From positions 1 through 8,527 of the forward strand of contig CAINXK010000450.1 in assembly GCA_903854805.1 (NCBI GenBank): a stretch of 8,527 bases of DNA, given 5' to 3'. The position numbers were made by a program, and so were the translations under genes. The notes under the pieces are model-generated. The model made no database searches. It was not told the DNA's origin and saw only the letters and a list, made by a program, of their open reading frames with translations. This DNA comes from an uncultured Anaerolineae bacterium (lineage in GTDB: Bacteria > Chloroflexota > Anaerolineae > Anaerolineales > Villigracilaceae). Below are positions 1-7,337 of this stretch, piece after piece; the stretch's first letter is position 1, and each line of letters starts with the position of its first letter.

Positions 1-2
1 AT

Positions 3-1244
3 ACGCCCGAGCCTGAACTGGCCTATTTGTTCAAGCACATCGTCACGCATGAAGTGACTTATGAGAGCCTGCCCTTCGCCACGCGCGCGCAGTTGCACGA
101 ACAGTTGGCAAAATATCTGGAAGGGATTGCCGCACCTGTGGCTACGATTGCGCATCATTACGGGCAGAGTAATAACCAGGCAAAGCAAAGAGAATACTTT
201 CAGAAAGCCGCAGAGTCTGCGCTGGCTGAATTTGCGAATAATGCGGCAGCGGATTATTTTGCCAAGTTGTTGGAACTGACACCTAAGAGCGATCCTGCCC
301 GTTCGGCGCTGGCATTGCAACTGGCAGAAACGTATTTCAGTTTAGGCGATTTCATTGCCACGCGTGCCGCCATCACTCAGGCGCAAGCTGCCGCCCAAAC
401 TGATACCGACCACGCCGCTGTGTTAATGTGGTCAGGTGCCTTGACAAGTACGTTGGGCGAAGATGTTGATGCGCAAAAAATTCTAGAGGAAACTGTGTCG
501 CTGGCGCGAAGAAGCGGCGCCCAACTTGTATTGTGCCGTGCGCTTAAAACACTGGGAGCTGTGTATTTCAACTTGGGTAAACTTGACAGCGCTCGGCTCG
601 TATTAAATGAAAGCTTGGCGCTGGCGCGTGAATTAGGAAACGAGCTTCGCGAAATGAGTGCGCTCAATGTTTTGGGTATGTTGTCAGATTTAGAAGGCGA
701 TTTAGCCGAAGCCGAACGACTCTACACTGAAATCTACACGCGGGCGGCAGCAATTGGTAACCGCACTTTCACGATGACTGCGCTCAACAATGTGGGTGAG
801 ACAATGAAAAACCAGCATGATTTCGCTTTGGCGCGGGATTATCAACAAAAGGCATTGGCTATTGCCCACGAAATTGGCGACCAATCCTATGTTGCCATGG
901 GTCTCATTAATGTAGCAGAGTGTGACACTAATCTTGGCGAACTATCCGCCGCGCGCGCGAAACTGCGTGAAGGACTGACACTGTCGCTCCGCTTGGATTG
1001 GTCCCTGATGGTGGCAACAGCGGTGATGTGCTTTGCTGAAGTTATCCATGCCGAAGGACAGAACGAGCATGCGTTAACATTGATGGGATTAGTGCAACGC
1101 CATCCCACGATGGGCGAAGAGAGGCAGCATGAAATCAAGAAGATGCTTGCCCGCTGGGCGCTTGACCCGTATGTGGTGGAGGCGGGTTTGAAGAAGGGCG
1201 CAGAGTTGGATTGGGATGAGACGGTGAAGGAGTTGATGAGATGA
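3..1244 (+). CDS. C-terminal part of a large AAA-ATPase/TPR regulator (possibly class III cyclase-linked), 5' truncated by the window
   Basis: The frame is open from base 3 and has no start in the window. The TTG at 27 falls inside conserved coding sequence (preceded by Glu-Leu-Ala-Tyr), so the gene starts upstream; 413 residues are visible. The first ~40 residues (LFKHIVTHEVTYESL, then an ARxQLHEQLAxYLE-like helix) match the segment that follows the AAA ATPase core in large adenylate/guanylate cyclase-ATPase-TPR proteins and related ATPase regulators. From about residue 100 to 370 there are roughly seven TPR-like helical hairpins with repeated features such as LGxxxxxxGDLAEAExLY and ALNxxGxxxxxxxDFxxARxYxxKAL. 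TPRs mediate protein contacts, so this tail is probably the sensor or interaction arm of a cytoplasmic signalling protein. No signal peptide or membrane segment is visible. It overlaps the next gene by 4 bases (ATGA), implying translational coupling. The cyclase link is inference; the catalytic part cannot be seen. It could instead be a LuxR- or kinase-type ATPase-TPR regulator. Confidence 0.8.
   Translation, partial: TPEPELAYLFKHIVTHEVTYESLPFATRAQLHEQLAKYLEGIAAPVATIAHHYGQSNNQAKQREYFQKAAESALAEFANNAAADYFAKLLELTPKSDPARSALALQLAETYFSLGDFIATRAAITQAQAAAQTDTDHAAVLMWSGALTSTLGEDVDAQKILEETVSLARRSGAQLVLCRALKTLGAVYFNLGKLDSARLVLNESLALARELGNELREMSALNVLGMLSDLEGDLAEAERLYTEIYTRAAAIGNRTFTMTALNNVGETMKNQHDFALARDYQQKALAIAHEIGDQSYVAMGLINVAECDTNLGELSAARAKLREGLTLSLRLDWSLMVATAVMCFAEVIHAEGQNEHALTLMGLVQRHPTMGEERQHEIKKMLARWALDPYVVEAGLKKGAELDWDETVKELMR
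1227..1232 (+). promoter_or_regulatory. Ribosome binding site AAGGAG for the transporter-HEAT-CNB gene
   Basis: AAGGAG lies 8 bases before the ATG at 1241, inside the last codons of the upstream gene. It supports the 1241 start and, with the ATGA overlap, suggests coupled translation. Confidence 0.75.
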
Positions 1245-4200
1245 GTCGAACTAATTCAGAAACTACACTGACACCCTTGCGACGCTTCACTGCCTTCTTT
1301 AATATTGAACCCGGCGAAGAACGACTGATCGGCCTGCTTGTTCTGCTATACTTTGTTCTCGCGCTGGGCTTCGTCTTCGTGCAGTCCATGGCGTTTGGTG
1401 TCTTCCTCTCGGAGTATGGCGTACAGGGTCTGCCGTATTCTTACATCGCCATCGCCATTTTCGCTTCCATGGTGGCAGTGCTTTACATCCGGCTCGGCGG
1501 GCGGGTGTCGTTTTCGAAACTGTTGTTCATTAACCTGGTCTTTTTGGCTTGTGCCAGCTTGCTGATCTGGCTGGCATTGAAATCTCCGTTCTATCACGTC
1601 ACCGCCTTTATTCTGCCGCTCTGGTTTCAGATCATCCTTAATCTCGGCAATCTCGCGGTCTGGCCTCTCGCTGGCAGTCTGTTTGACTTCCGGCAAGGCA
1701 AACGTCTCTTTCCATTGCTCGGTGCGGGCAACTGGCTGGCAAATATCATCGGTGGTCTGTTCATCCCTGCGTTGGTAAAAGCCGTTGGCGCCATGAATTT
1801 AATGCTGTTGGCAGGCTTCAGTTTTGGCGCGGCGCTTATCATCCTGCGGATCATAACTCGTGCTTATCTGCAACCAAAAGCAGAGACTGCTGCGGCGAAA
1901 ACATCGCAGCCTGCGGCGCGCCTAGCCGAATCGAAAAGGGGCATTTTCAAAGATCGCTACGTGCTATTGATCTTTGCCTATACCGTGCTCTGGTGGGTGG
2001 CCTTTTTCTTTATAGATAACATCTTCTACGACCGCGCTTTTGCCCAATTCCCCAATGGCGATCAACTGACCGCTTTTATCGGACAACTGCTCTCCATCAT
2101 GGGGCTTGTCGCGCTGATTTCATCGACCGTGCTGACCAGCCGGGTGCTTGCCCGTTTTGGCTTGCGCGTGGGCCTGCTTGGCATGCCGCTCCTGGTGATT
2201 CTCAGCCTCGGCCTGTTGGCCGTCAGCGGGAGTCTGGGCGCACCCCTGCTGGTTGTCTTTGCAGTCGGCGCGTTTGCCAAACTGGTCAACGTGGCCTTTG
2301 GGTTCTCGCTCTCGCAATCGGCGAACGCGATTGTCTACCAATCCCTGCCCGAGACCACGCGTGGACGCGTGCAGGCCACGGCCGAAGGCATCATCCAACC
2401 GTTGGCGATTGGCCTGGCCGGATTAAGCCTGCTGGCGCTCACGGCGGGTTTAAAATTGAGTTATGTCGGTCTGGCCTATGTTTTTCTGGGCCTGGGCCTG
2501 GTCTGGCTGCTGGTCATCTTTTTCTTGAGCGGTAATTACGTCCAGGCCCTGACGCGCGTCATCACCAAACGCCGTCTGGGCGAAGACGCCCAGGTCCTGG
2601 CTGACCCGGCCAGCCTGAGCCTGCTGCGCAACCGTTTGCAGGACGCGCATCCCGGCGTGGCGCTCTACGCCCTGACAAAACTCGAAGCGCTCGACCAACA
2701 GGCCGTCGTCACTGAACTCCCGGGTTTGATCCGGCACCCTGCGCCCGAAGTGCGGCGGGAAGCCTTCGTCCGGGTTGAGAACTTGAAACTAAAAACCCTG
2801 TTGAGCGCCGTCCAAAATCAATATCTGGCTGAGACTGATCCAGCGGTCAAAGAAACCGCTTTGCGCGCGTTGGGCGCCATTACAATTAATAACCAACACC
2901 TCATCCTGGCCCTTAACGAGACGGACACCCACATCCTGCGCGGCGCATTGATCGGACTGTTAAAAAACGGAAACGAAACCCTCGCCAGCGAAAAACTGGC
3001 AGGTTTGCTCGCTTCGCCTTCATCCGCTGATCGCAATCTGGCACTCGAAGTCTTCGGTCAAATCAGGCGGGGGGACATGCTTCCGCAGTTGATCAGCGCC
3101 TGTGACTCCCCCGCCACCAGCCGCGCCGCGGGTCTGGCGCTTGTTTCCATCGGGGTGGAAGGGCTTCCCGAGATCGAAACTGCTTTCTCCCAACCGGATA
3201 TGCCGCGTCAGCGTTTGTTGACGCTGGCGAAAACCCTCGGTCGCATCGGCGGAACGCATTCTCAAACTATTTTGTTATCCCGAATATCCGCAACCGATAG
3301 TGAAGTTCGTTCGCGAATTTTGACTGCCATCAGTCAGAACGGTTATCATACGAAAGGTCTGCCGCTCATCCAGGGTGCGGTCAAAGCCGAAATGCAGCAA
3401 GCTGCCTGGATCAGCGCGGCGCAGGTCGACCTTGGCGAGAGCGCTGAAACGGCCTTGCTGGCTGCCGCGTTGCAAAGCTTTTTGGTGCAAACCCGCAGCC
3501 GGGTCCTGTTGCTCTTATCTTTCGCTTTCGATGCCGGTTCCATCCGGCGGGTGCGCGAAGCCCTGCTGGATGGTTCCCCAACCCAGGTTTCGTATGCGCT
3601 CGAGATTATGGATGTCCAACTCCCGGCTGACTGGAAACCCTGGGTCATGCCGCTGCTCGAAGACCTGCCCCCACTGGCCAGGAGTCAGCGTTTTGCAGCG
3701 TTCTTTCCAATCATGGAATCACCCGCTGAACGCCTGCACGCCCTCTTTGAAAACGAAACTTTACCATTCTGGGTTCGCGCCTGTGCGCTGCAATATTTCG
3801 CCCGAATAAACCCCGGCGCTATACGAGGAGAGAATGCCATGCTATCCACTGTTGAAAAAGTTCTGATTTTAAAAACCGTCTCGATGTTCAGCAAAACCCC
3901 CGATAACGTCCTGGCCGATGTGGGCGATCTGCTCGAAGAGCTGGATGTTGCTGAAGACGAAACCATCTTCAAGAAGGGCGATACCGGTGACAGCCTGTAC
4001 ATCATCCTGGACGGAAAGGTTCGCGTGCATGACGGCGAGCGTTTGTTGAATTTTCTGGGTGAACGGGAAGTCTTTGGCGAAATGGCCTTGCTCGACCCCG
4101 AACCGCGCATGGCTTCGGTCACCGCCGTGGAAGCGACGCGTCTTTTCCGCCTGGAACAGGCGCCTTTCTACGAGCTGATGGTGGAACGCCCCGAAGTGGC

Positions 4201-4306
4201 CACCGGCATCATCCGCGTGCTGACTGGTCATCTGCGTAACCGCGTCCGCGATATCGCGCAACTGAATGCCCGCATCAAAGAATTGGAAGGCGGAGGCCAG
4301 GCCTGA
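1241..4306 (+). CDS. Npt/MFS-type transporter domain fused to HEAT-like repeats and a C-terminal cyclic-nucleotide-binding domain
   Basis: This 1021-residue protein has three parts. Residues ~28-440 hold about 12 hydrophobic helices (approximately 28-55, 64-86, 94-115, 122-148, 155-182, 184-210, 240-265, 278-302, 310-332, 335-360, 384-403, 408-432) with a charged central loop near 211-238, a layout of the major facilitator superfamily and its ATP/ADP translocase (Npt) relatives. Residues ~450-860 are alpha-helical with HEAT-like spacing (HPAPEVRREAF, TDPAVKETALRALGAI). Residues ~880-1000 form a CNB domain: FKKGDTGDSLYIILDGKVRV followed by the phosphate-binding cassette FGEMALLDPEPRMASV (945-960), with Glu947 and Arg956 at the ligand-contact positions. 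No DNA-binding helix-turn-helix follows, only a short helix. It is therefore an inner-membrane protein with a large cytoplasmic sensor tail, probably controlled by cAMP or cGMP. Similar proteins are annotated as Npt1/Npt2-family nucleotide transporters, but the transported substrate cannot be read from the sequence and transport itself is unproven. It overlaps both neighbours and has a good Shine-Dalgarno site. Confidence 0.88.
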   Translation: MSRTNSETTLTPLRRFTAFFNIEPGEERLIGLLVLLYFVLALGFVFVQSMAFGVFLSEYGVQGLPYSYIAIAIFASMVAVLYIRLGGRVSFSKLLFINLVFLACASLLIWLALKSPFYHVTAFILPLWFQIILNLGNLAVWPLAGSLFDFRQGKRLFPLLGAGNWLANIIGGLFIPALVKAVGAMNLMLLAGFSFGAALIILRIITRAYLQPKAETAAAKTSQPAARLAESKRGIFKDRYVLLIFAYTVLWWVAFFFIDNIFYDRAFAQFPNGDQLTAFIGQLLSIMGLVALISSTVLTSRVLARFGLRVGLLGMPLLVILSLGLLAVSGSLGAPLLVVFAVGAFAKLVNVAFGFSLSQSANAIVYQSLPETTRGRVQATAEGIIQPLAIGLAGLSLLALTAGLKLSYVGLAYVFLGLGLVWLLVIFFLSGNYVQALTRVITKRRLGEDAQVLADPASLSLLRNRLQDAHPGVALYALTKLEALDQQAVVTELPGLIRHPAPEVRREAFVRVENLKLKTLLSAVQNQYLAETDPAVKETALRALGAITINNQHLILALNETDTHILRGALIGLLKNGNETLASEKLAGLLASPSSADRNLALEVFGQIRRGDMLPQLISACDSPATSRAAGLALVSIGVEGLPEIETAFSQPDMPRQRLLTLAKTLGRIGGTHSQTILLSRISATDSEVRSRILTAISQNGYHTKGLPLIQGAVKAEMQQAAWISAAQVDLGESAETALLAAALQSFLVQTRSRVLLLLSFAFDAGSIRRVREALLDGSPTQVSYALEIMDVQLPADWKPWVMPLLEDLPPLARSQRFAAFFPIMESPAERLHALFENETLPFWVRACALQYFARINPGAIRGENAMLSTVEKVLILKTVSMFSKTPDNVLADVGDLLEELDVAEDETIFKKGDTGDSLYIILDGKVRVHDGERLLNFLGEREVFGEMALLDPEPRMASVTAVEATRLFRLEQAPFYELMVERPEVATGIIRVLTGHLRNRVRDIAQLNARIKELEGGGQA
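4292..4296 (+). promoter_or_regulatory. Ribosome binding site GGAGG for the HD-CNB gene
   Basis: GGAGG lies 9 bases before the ATG at 4306, within the Gly-rich last codons of the transporter gene. The stop and start overlap as TGATG, so the downstream gene is probably translated by reinitiation or coupling. Confidence 0.75.
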
Positions 4307-6051
4307 TGGCCGATCTCTCCCCCGAACGCTACCTCTCTGCCTCGGTCCGCGAGCAGATTGAGCAAGCCTACTATGGACGCGTCAATGAACAGGCCAAACT
4401 CGAGAACCTGATCCACAATCTGCAATTATTCCAAAATGTTGCTGGTCATCCCGCCTTTTATTCCGATCACGGTGTGGTGCATGTCCGCGATGTCGCCAAA
4501 CAAATCCTGCGGGTTTTGCAAACGATTAACGGTGTTTTGATCCCGCCGCGCAGCGCCCAACAAATGGAATTGTTTCTCTACGGGTATGGGGTGGCGTTGG
4601 CATATCTTCACGATATCGGGATGAGCGACCTCTCGCCGTTTGGCCGGGCAATGCACCCCGAATTTGCCGCGCAGGCTGTTTTTGATGGCTCCCTCAACGA
4701 TGTTATTGCGATCATGTGGGAAGATAATTGCGGGAATATTGCCTGGCATTTGACGAAACTTTTCAAAGCCGGGGTTCTCAAACACGATCCGCAGATTATT
4801 TTCCGCGAACTGCTCGCCATGTCGATTGGTCACAGCAAAAGCAAAACCCCCGTGACCGTGTTGGATGATTCTGCCGCGCTGCGCAAACAAATGAAAACGG
4901 CGATCGGTCATAACCTGCGGCACCTGTTCAGCCAGCAGCAGGCAGCCAAAGCCAAGCCACTGCCCGAAGGCTTTGTTTATGACGAAGACCCGCCAGCATA
5001 TTTGAAAAATTATTATCTCGATTTCGAGCGTGATGCTTTTGATTGGCTAACCGATGAAACTGTGGAAGCCAGAAAACTCGTCAGTGACGTGACTGACACC
5101 CTGCGCGCCCTGCGCTGCGCGGATGCCTTCCGTCAGCGTGGCACCGTTGAAAAGACATCCGGCGGTTATGAAATCTATGCCAGCCAGAAAACCGGCGATT
5201 GTGTGATTGCCCTGCGTCTGGGCGACAACCGGCTTTATTTGATGGAATTACCCAACAATCCGGATGGCGCGGGCGAGTCGAATATCGCCAGCAGCGAATT
5301 CAACCCCGAATGCAATCTACGCATCTCCTTCCATCGCGGCAGCTTTGATAACCCCGAGGCCCAGAATCGTTCGGCTTTCAGTACAGCCTATGTCATTCAT
5401 GATTTTTTGCGGGATACTGTGGATAGTTTCTGGCGAGCGCGGCCAATCCATGGTGTGAAATTGTCCACAGAGATTCAAATTCTGCTCGAAAGCACCGATG
5501 ATGATCCGCATTTTTCCGAAATGGTTCAGGAACAACTCTGTCAGCGCTATCCGCAGGTTGGCCCCCAAGTCCAGATCGTGCTATCTTTAAGGAATGTCTC
5601 CGAATCTGAACGTGCTCGTTACCTGGCTGTCAAAGAACTGGATTGGGATGTAGAGAAGCGACAGGCGGTTCTGGAAAAATTCAAGCAGGCCGGGCAAAAA
5701 TTAACCAGCGCCGACCCGCTTGAAGGCTTCAAACATGTCAGGTTTATTGAATTGCAGGCTGGCGAGAAACTGATCGAAGCCGGTGCGCCCTCCTCATTTG
5801 TCTATTTCCCGCTCGGCGATGGGCTGAAAATCATCCCCCTCGGCGGCTACCAATCCTTCTCCGTTGCCGCCTGGATGCCGCTCGGCACCACGGGTGTGAT
5901 TCGCGGCGATATCCGGAATGCGGATATCGTCGCCGAGCAGCGGGTGGCGTTGTTGATGCTTCCTAAGGAAGTTTACCTGCGGTATTGGTATATACCTTAT
6001 TCACCGTTGGAATTAGAAAATTTATTGACTGATGACCGGATGGAAAATTAA
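4306..6051 (+). CDS. HD-domain phosphohydrolase with a C-terminal CNB-like domain
   Basis: A 581-residue soluble protein. The N-terminal half has the metal-binding residues of an HD phosphohydrolase: SDHGVVHV (His55, His59), AYLHDIGMSD (His102-Asp103), SIGHS (His175) and, closing the domain, ALRCADAFR (Asp273). HD enzymes hydrolyse phosphate esters, often of nucleotides or cyclic nucleotides; the substrate here is not determinable. Residues ~285-470 are a mixed region I do not recognise. Residues ~475-560 resemble a CNB/Crp-type beta-barrel: HVRFIELQAGEKLIEAGAPS at the start, then a region aligning with the phosphate-binding cassette as LGTTGVIRGDIRNADIV (526-542). In that alignment Arg537 replaces the ligand-binding Arg position correctly, but the Glu position is Thr528, so binding may be altered or lost. 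There is no signal peptide or membrane helix. The 1-base overlap with the transporter gene suggests that the two proteins act together, perhaps with the HD enzyme controlling the ligand sensed by the transporter. That role is inference; the HD assignment is firm, the CNB assignment moderate. Confidence 0.85.
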   Translation: MADLSPERYLSASVREQIEQAYYGRVNEQAKLENLIHNLQLFQNVAGHPAFYSDHGVVHVRDVAKQILRVLQTINGVLIPPRSAQQMELFLYGYGVALAYLHDIGMSDLSPFGRAMHPEFAAQAVFDGSLNDVIAIMWEDNCGNIAWHLTKLFKAGVLKHDPQIIFRELLAMSIGHSKSKTPVTVLDDSAALRKQMKTAIGHNLRHLFSQQQAAKAKPLPEGFVYDEDPPAYLKNYYLDFERDAFDWLTDETVEARKLVSDVTDTLRALRCADAFRQRGTVEKTSGGYEIYASQKTGDCVIALRLGDNRLYLMELPNNPDGAGESNIASSEFNPECNLRISFHRGSFDNPEAQNRSAFSTAYVIHDFLRDTVDSFWRARPIHGVKLSTEIQILLESTDDDPHFSEMVQEQLCQRYPQVGPQVQIVLSLRNVSESERARYLAVKELDWDVEKRQAVLEKFKQAGQKLTSADPLEGFKHVRFIELQAGEKLIEAGAPSSFVYFPLGDGLKIIPLGGYQSFSVAAWMPLGTTGVIRGDIRNADIVAEQRVALLMLPKEVYLRYWYIPYSPLELENLLTDDRMEN

Positions 6052-6079
6052 TGGTCCCCCGGGCATTTATAGACAACCA

Positions 6080-6085
6080 TATTAT
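6080..6085 (+). promoter_or_regulatory. Possible -10 box (TATTAT) in the gap before the small HD gene
   Basis: TATTAT differs from the TATAAT consensus at one position and lies 74-79 bases before the start of the small HD gene. No acceptable -35 hexamer lies about 17 bases upstream (the sequence there is C/G-rich), so this is only a weak candidate. The 107-base gap itself has no coding sequence and no stem-loop plus T-run terminator, so read-through from the upstream operon is equally possible. Confidence 0.2.
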
Positions 6086-6134
6086 TCACAAAAGTTTTTT
6101 GATTTCATCACCAGCCTGAGACCCATCGAAAATA

Positions 6135-6146
6135 TTCGGTTCCGAA
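6135..6146. promoter_or_regulatory. Palindrome TTCGG-TT-CCGAA, candidate operator
   Basis: Perfect 5-base arms flank a TT centre. It ends 12 bases before the start codon of the small HD gene, directly abutting its Shine-Dalgarno region. An overlapping imperfect palindrome CGAAAATATTCG (6127-6138) shares the left arm, giving three alternating CGAA/TTCG half-sites. The layout fits a repressor site blocking initiation; no regulator is identified. Confidence 0.35.
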
Positions 6147-6147
6147 A

Positions 6148-6152
6148 AAGGA
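6148..6152 (+). promoter_or_regulatory. Ribosome binding site AAGGA for the small HD gene
   Basis: AAGGA lies 6 bases before the ATG at 6159, within an A-rich stretch, and selects this start codon. Confidence 0.65.
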
Positions 6153-6158
6153 AAAATT

Positions 6159-6767
6159 ATGGACGCAAATAGTCTTGAACAGGCAAAACACTATGTCCAG
6201 CAACGGTTGGAGCGCGAGCTTTCACCGGGTTTGTATTACCACAGCCTGGACCATACCACCCAGGATGTTGTTCCAGCCGCCGAGCGGTTTGCAGCCGGAG
6301 AAGGCATTCAAGGCGAAGACCTGATTTTGCTGCTGACGGCGGCCTGGTTCCATGATCTCGGTTTTATCGAGGTCCGGGTCGGTCACGAATCGGTTGGTGC
6401 GCGCCTGGCCTCCGAAGTCCTGCCGGGCTTGGGCTATAGCCAGGCGCAGATCCGGGTTATCCAGGGCATCATCCTGGCCACGATTGTCCCGCAGGGCCCA
6501 ATCTCCCTGCTCGAACAAATCCTGGCCGATGCCGATTTGGATGTACTCGGGCGGGAAGATTTTTGGTCCCGCAATAACGCGCTGCGACGTGAACTGGCTT
6601 TCTTCGGAAAAGAATTTACCGATCTCGAGTGGTTTTCAGGACAGGATAAGTTTATCTCGACGCATACCTACTTCACTGCCACAGCCCGTGCCCTGCGCGA
6701 TACGGGACAAGCCAAAAGTGTCGCCCTGCTTCAAGCCAGGCTGGCTGAACTCGGTTCTGGGAAGTGA
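6159..6767 (+). CDS. Small stand-alone HD-domain metal-dependent phosphohydrolase
   Basis: A 202-residue soluble protein that is almost entirely one HD domain. Visible motifs in order are YYHSLDHT (His28, His32), AAWFHDLGF (His65-Asp66), VGHESVGARLA (His76) and ILADADLDVLG (Asp124/Asp126). This H...HD...H...D pattern and the length fit predicted HD phosphohydrolases that hydrolyse nucleotide or other phosphate esters; the substrate is unknown. The start at ATG 6159 is preceded by AAGGA. It follows the HD-CNB gene on the same strand after 107 bases, so it may be part of the same operon or have its own promoter with the palindrome at 6135 as control site. There is no CNB or other sensor domain, unlike the larger HD protein. 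Downstream is insertion-sequence debris and no clear terminator, so the original 3' neighbourhood has been disturbed. Confidence 0.85.
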   Translation: MDANSLEQAKHYVQQRLERELSPGLYYHSLDHTTQDVVPAAERFAAGEGIQGEDLILLLTAAWFHDLGFIEVRVGHESVGARLASEVLPGLGYSQAQIRVIQGIILATIVPQGPISLLEQILADADLDVLGREDFWSRNNALRRELAFFGKEFTDLEWFSGQDKFISTHTYFTATARALRDTGQAKSVALLQARLAELGSGK

Positions 6768-6804
6768 CTTAGGTTGTTGTCAAAATCCATTTCAATTTAG
6801 CGGA

Positions 6805-6820
6805 AGTTTCGATCCATTGG
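6805..6820 (+). repeat. Possible left terminal inverted repeat remnant
   Basis: AGTTTCG followed two bases later by CCATTGG. The first seven bases are the exact reverse complement of 8204-8210. The match is short and degrades inward, so it may be chance. Confidence 0.25.
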
Positions 6821-6841
6821 TATCGGACAACTTCTACAGGA

Positions 6842-7133
6842 GTCAACCAGACCCATCAAAGTATGGTCTGCCATGAAGATTTTGGTCCAGCGGCGGTGAC
6901 TGTTGAACAATCTGAAGAGCCGTGTGCGTTCTGGTAACTTCGGAAACCAGATTTTGTAGTCGCGCGCGGCCCAACGATAGAAAGCCCGATTGCCAACACC
7001 TTTCAAGGCAAACAAAATTGCCAGGGTTACTATCTCGCTGGGACGCAAATTGGCTTGGGTATGCTTTTTTTGCATTTGGCATCGCATCATCAATCCGGCA
7101 AAACAGCTCAATGATAAAAACGGTTGTAGTCAT
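6842..7133 (-). pseudogene. Truncated, frameshifted DDE transposase (N-terminal fragment; IS982/IS5-like, family uncertain)
   Basis: Reading leftward from ATG at 7133 (GGAGA Shine-Dalgarno at 7143-7139), the protein begins MTTTVFIIELFCRIDDAMPN. At an A7 run on the minus strand (T7 at 7065-7071) the frame shifts; continuing one frame over gives RPSEIVTLAILFALKG, RAFYRW, WFPKLPERTRLFRLF and FMADHTLMGLVDS, the pattern of the N-terminal helical region of a transposase common in Chloroflexota-type genomes. With six instead of seven A residues the reading would be continuous, so this looks like a one-base insertion. Similarity ends at the Asp of LVDS (6842-6844), which probably corresponds to the first catalytic Asp; what follows in frame to a stop at 6797 is unrelated. 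The remaining two catalytic residues and most of the protein are missing. The frame is inactive. The exact IS family could not be settled by eye. Confidence 0.72.
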
Positions 7134-7210
7134 GGGGTTCTCCATTTCTGTTCGGTTGCCCAACTATCAGATTAGGTCACCTCATGACTTTCGTCAACTA
7201 GCACCAATGG

Positions 7211-7337
7211 CTATGTATATGTGGAACTGCACCTGAAATTTGGGCCATTCGGATTTCTGTTCGACACGAGCTTGTTTCTGCGAGAGAAAACGGTTCGACG
7301 CCTAAATTGCGAACGGCCAGCCGAAAAGCGTTTATAG
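7211..7337. other. Unassigned spacer between the two transposase fragments
   Basis: About 130 bases with stops in the plus-strand frame that leads into the IS701-like fragment (TAG at 7335-7337) and no recognisable protein in any frame. If the plus-strand element had been complete, about 200 N-terminal residues would be needed here, so that part is deleted or replaced. The sequence is probably IS non-coding or junction DNA. Confidence 0.4.

Noticed and set aside
27..29. TTG as the start codon of the first gene
   Set aside because: The frame is open to base 3 and the residues before it continue a conserved motif, so the gene begins outside the window.
3375..3809. Second plus-strand open frame of 144 codons inside the HEAT region
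   Set aside because: Out-of-frame shadow rich in Cys, Arg, Pro and Trp; the main frame reads through with HEAT-like periodicity.
3685..4122. Antisense open frame of 145 codons opposite the CNB domain
   Set aside because: Serine- and arginine-rich shadow of a conserved coding region; no family resemblance.
4426..4923. Antisense open frame of 165 codons across the HD gene
   Set aside because: It lies opposite a well-supported HD domain, shows low-complexity shadow composition, has no recognisable domain and no clear ribosome binding site.
6768..6804. Intrinsic terminator after the small HD gene
   Set aside because: No GC-rich hairpin followed by a T-run is present.
7065..7071. Programmed -1 ribosomal frameshift at the A7 run
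   Set aside because: The downstream transposase frame is reached by a +1 (or -2) shift, so a standard -1 slip would not give the product; truncation further on also makes the product useless.
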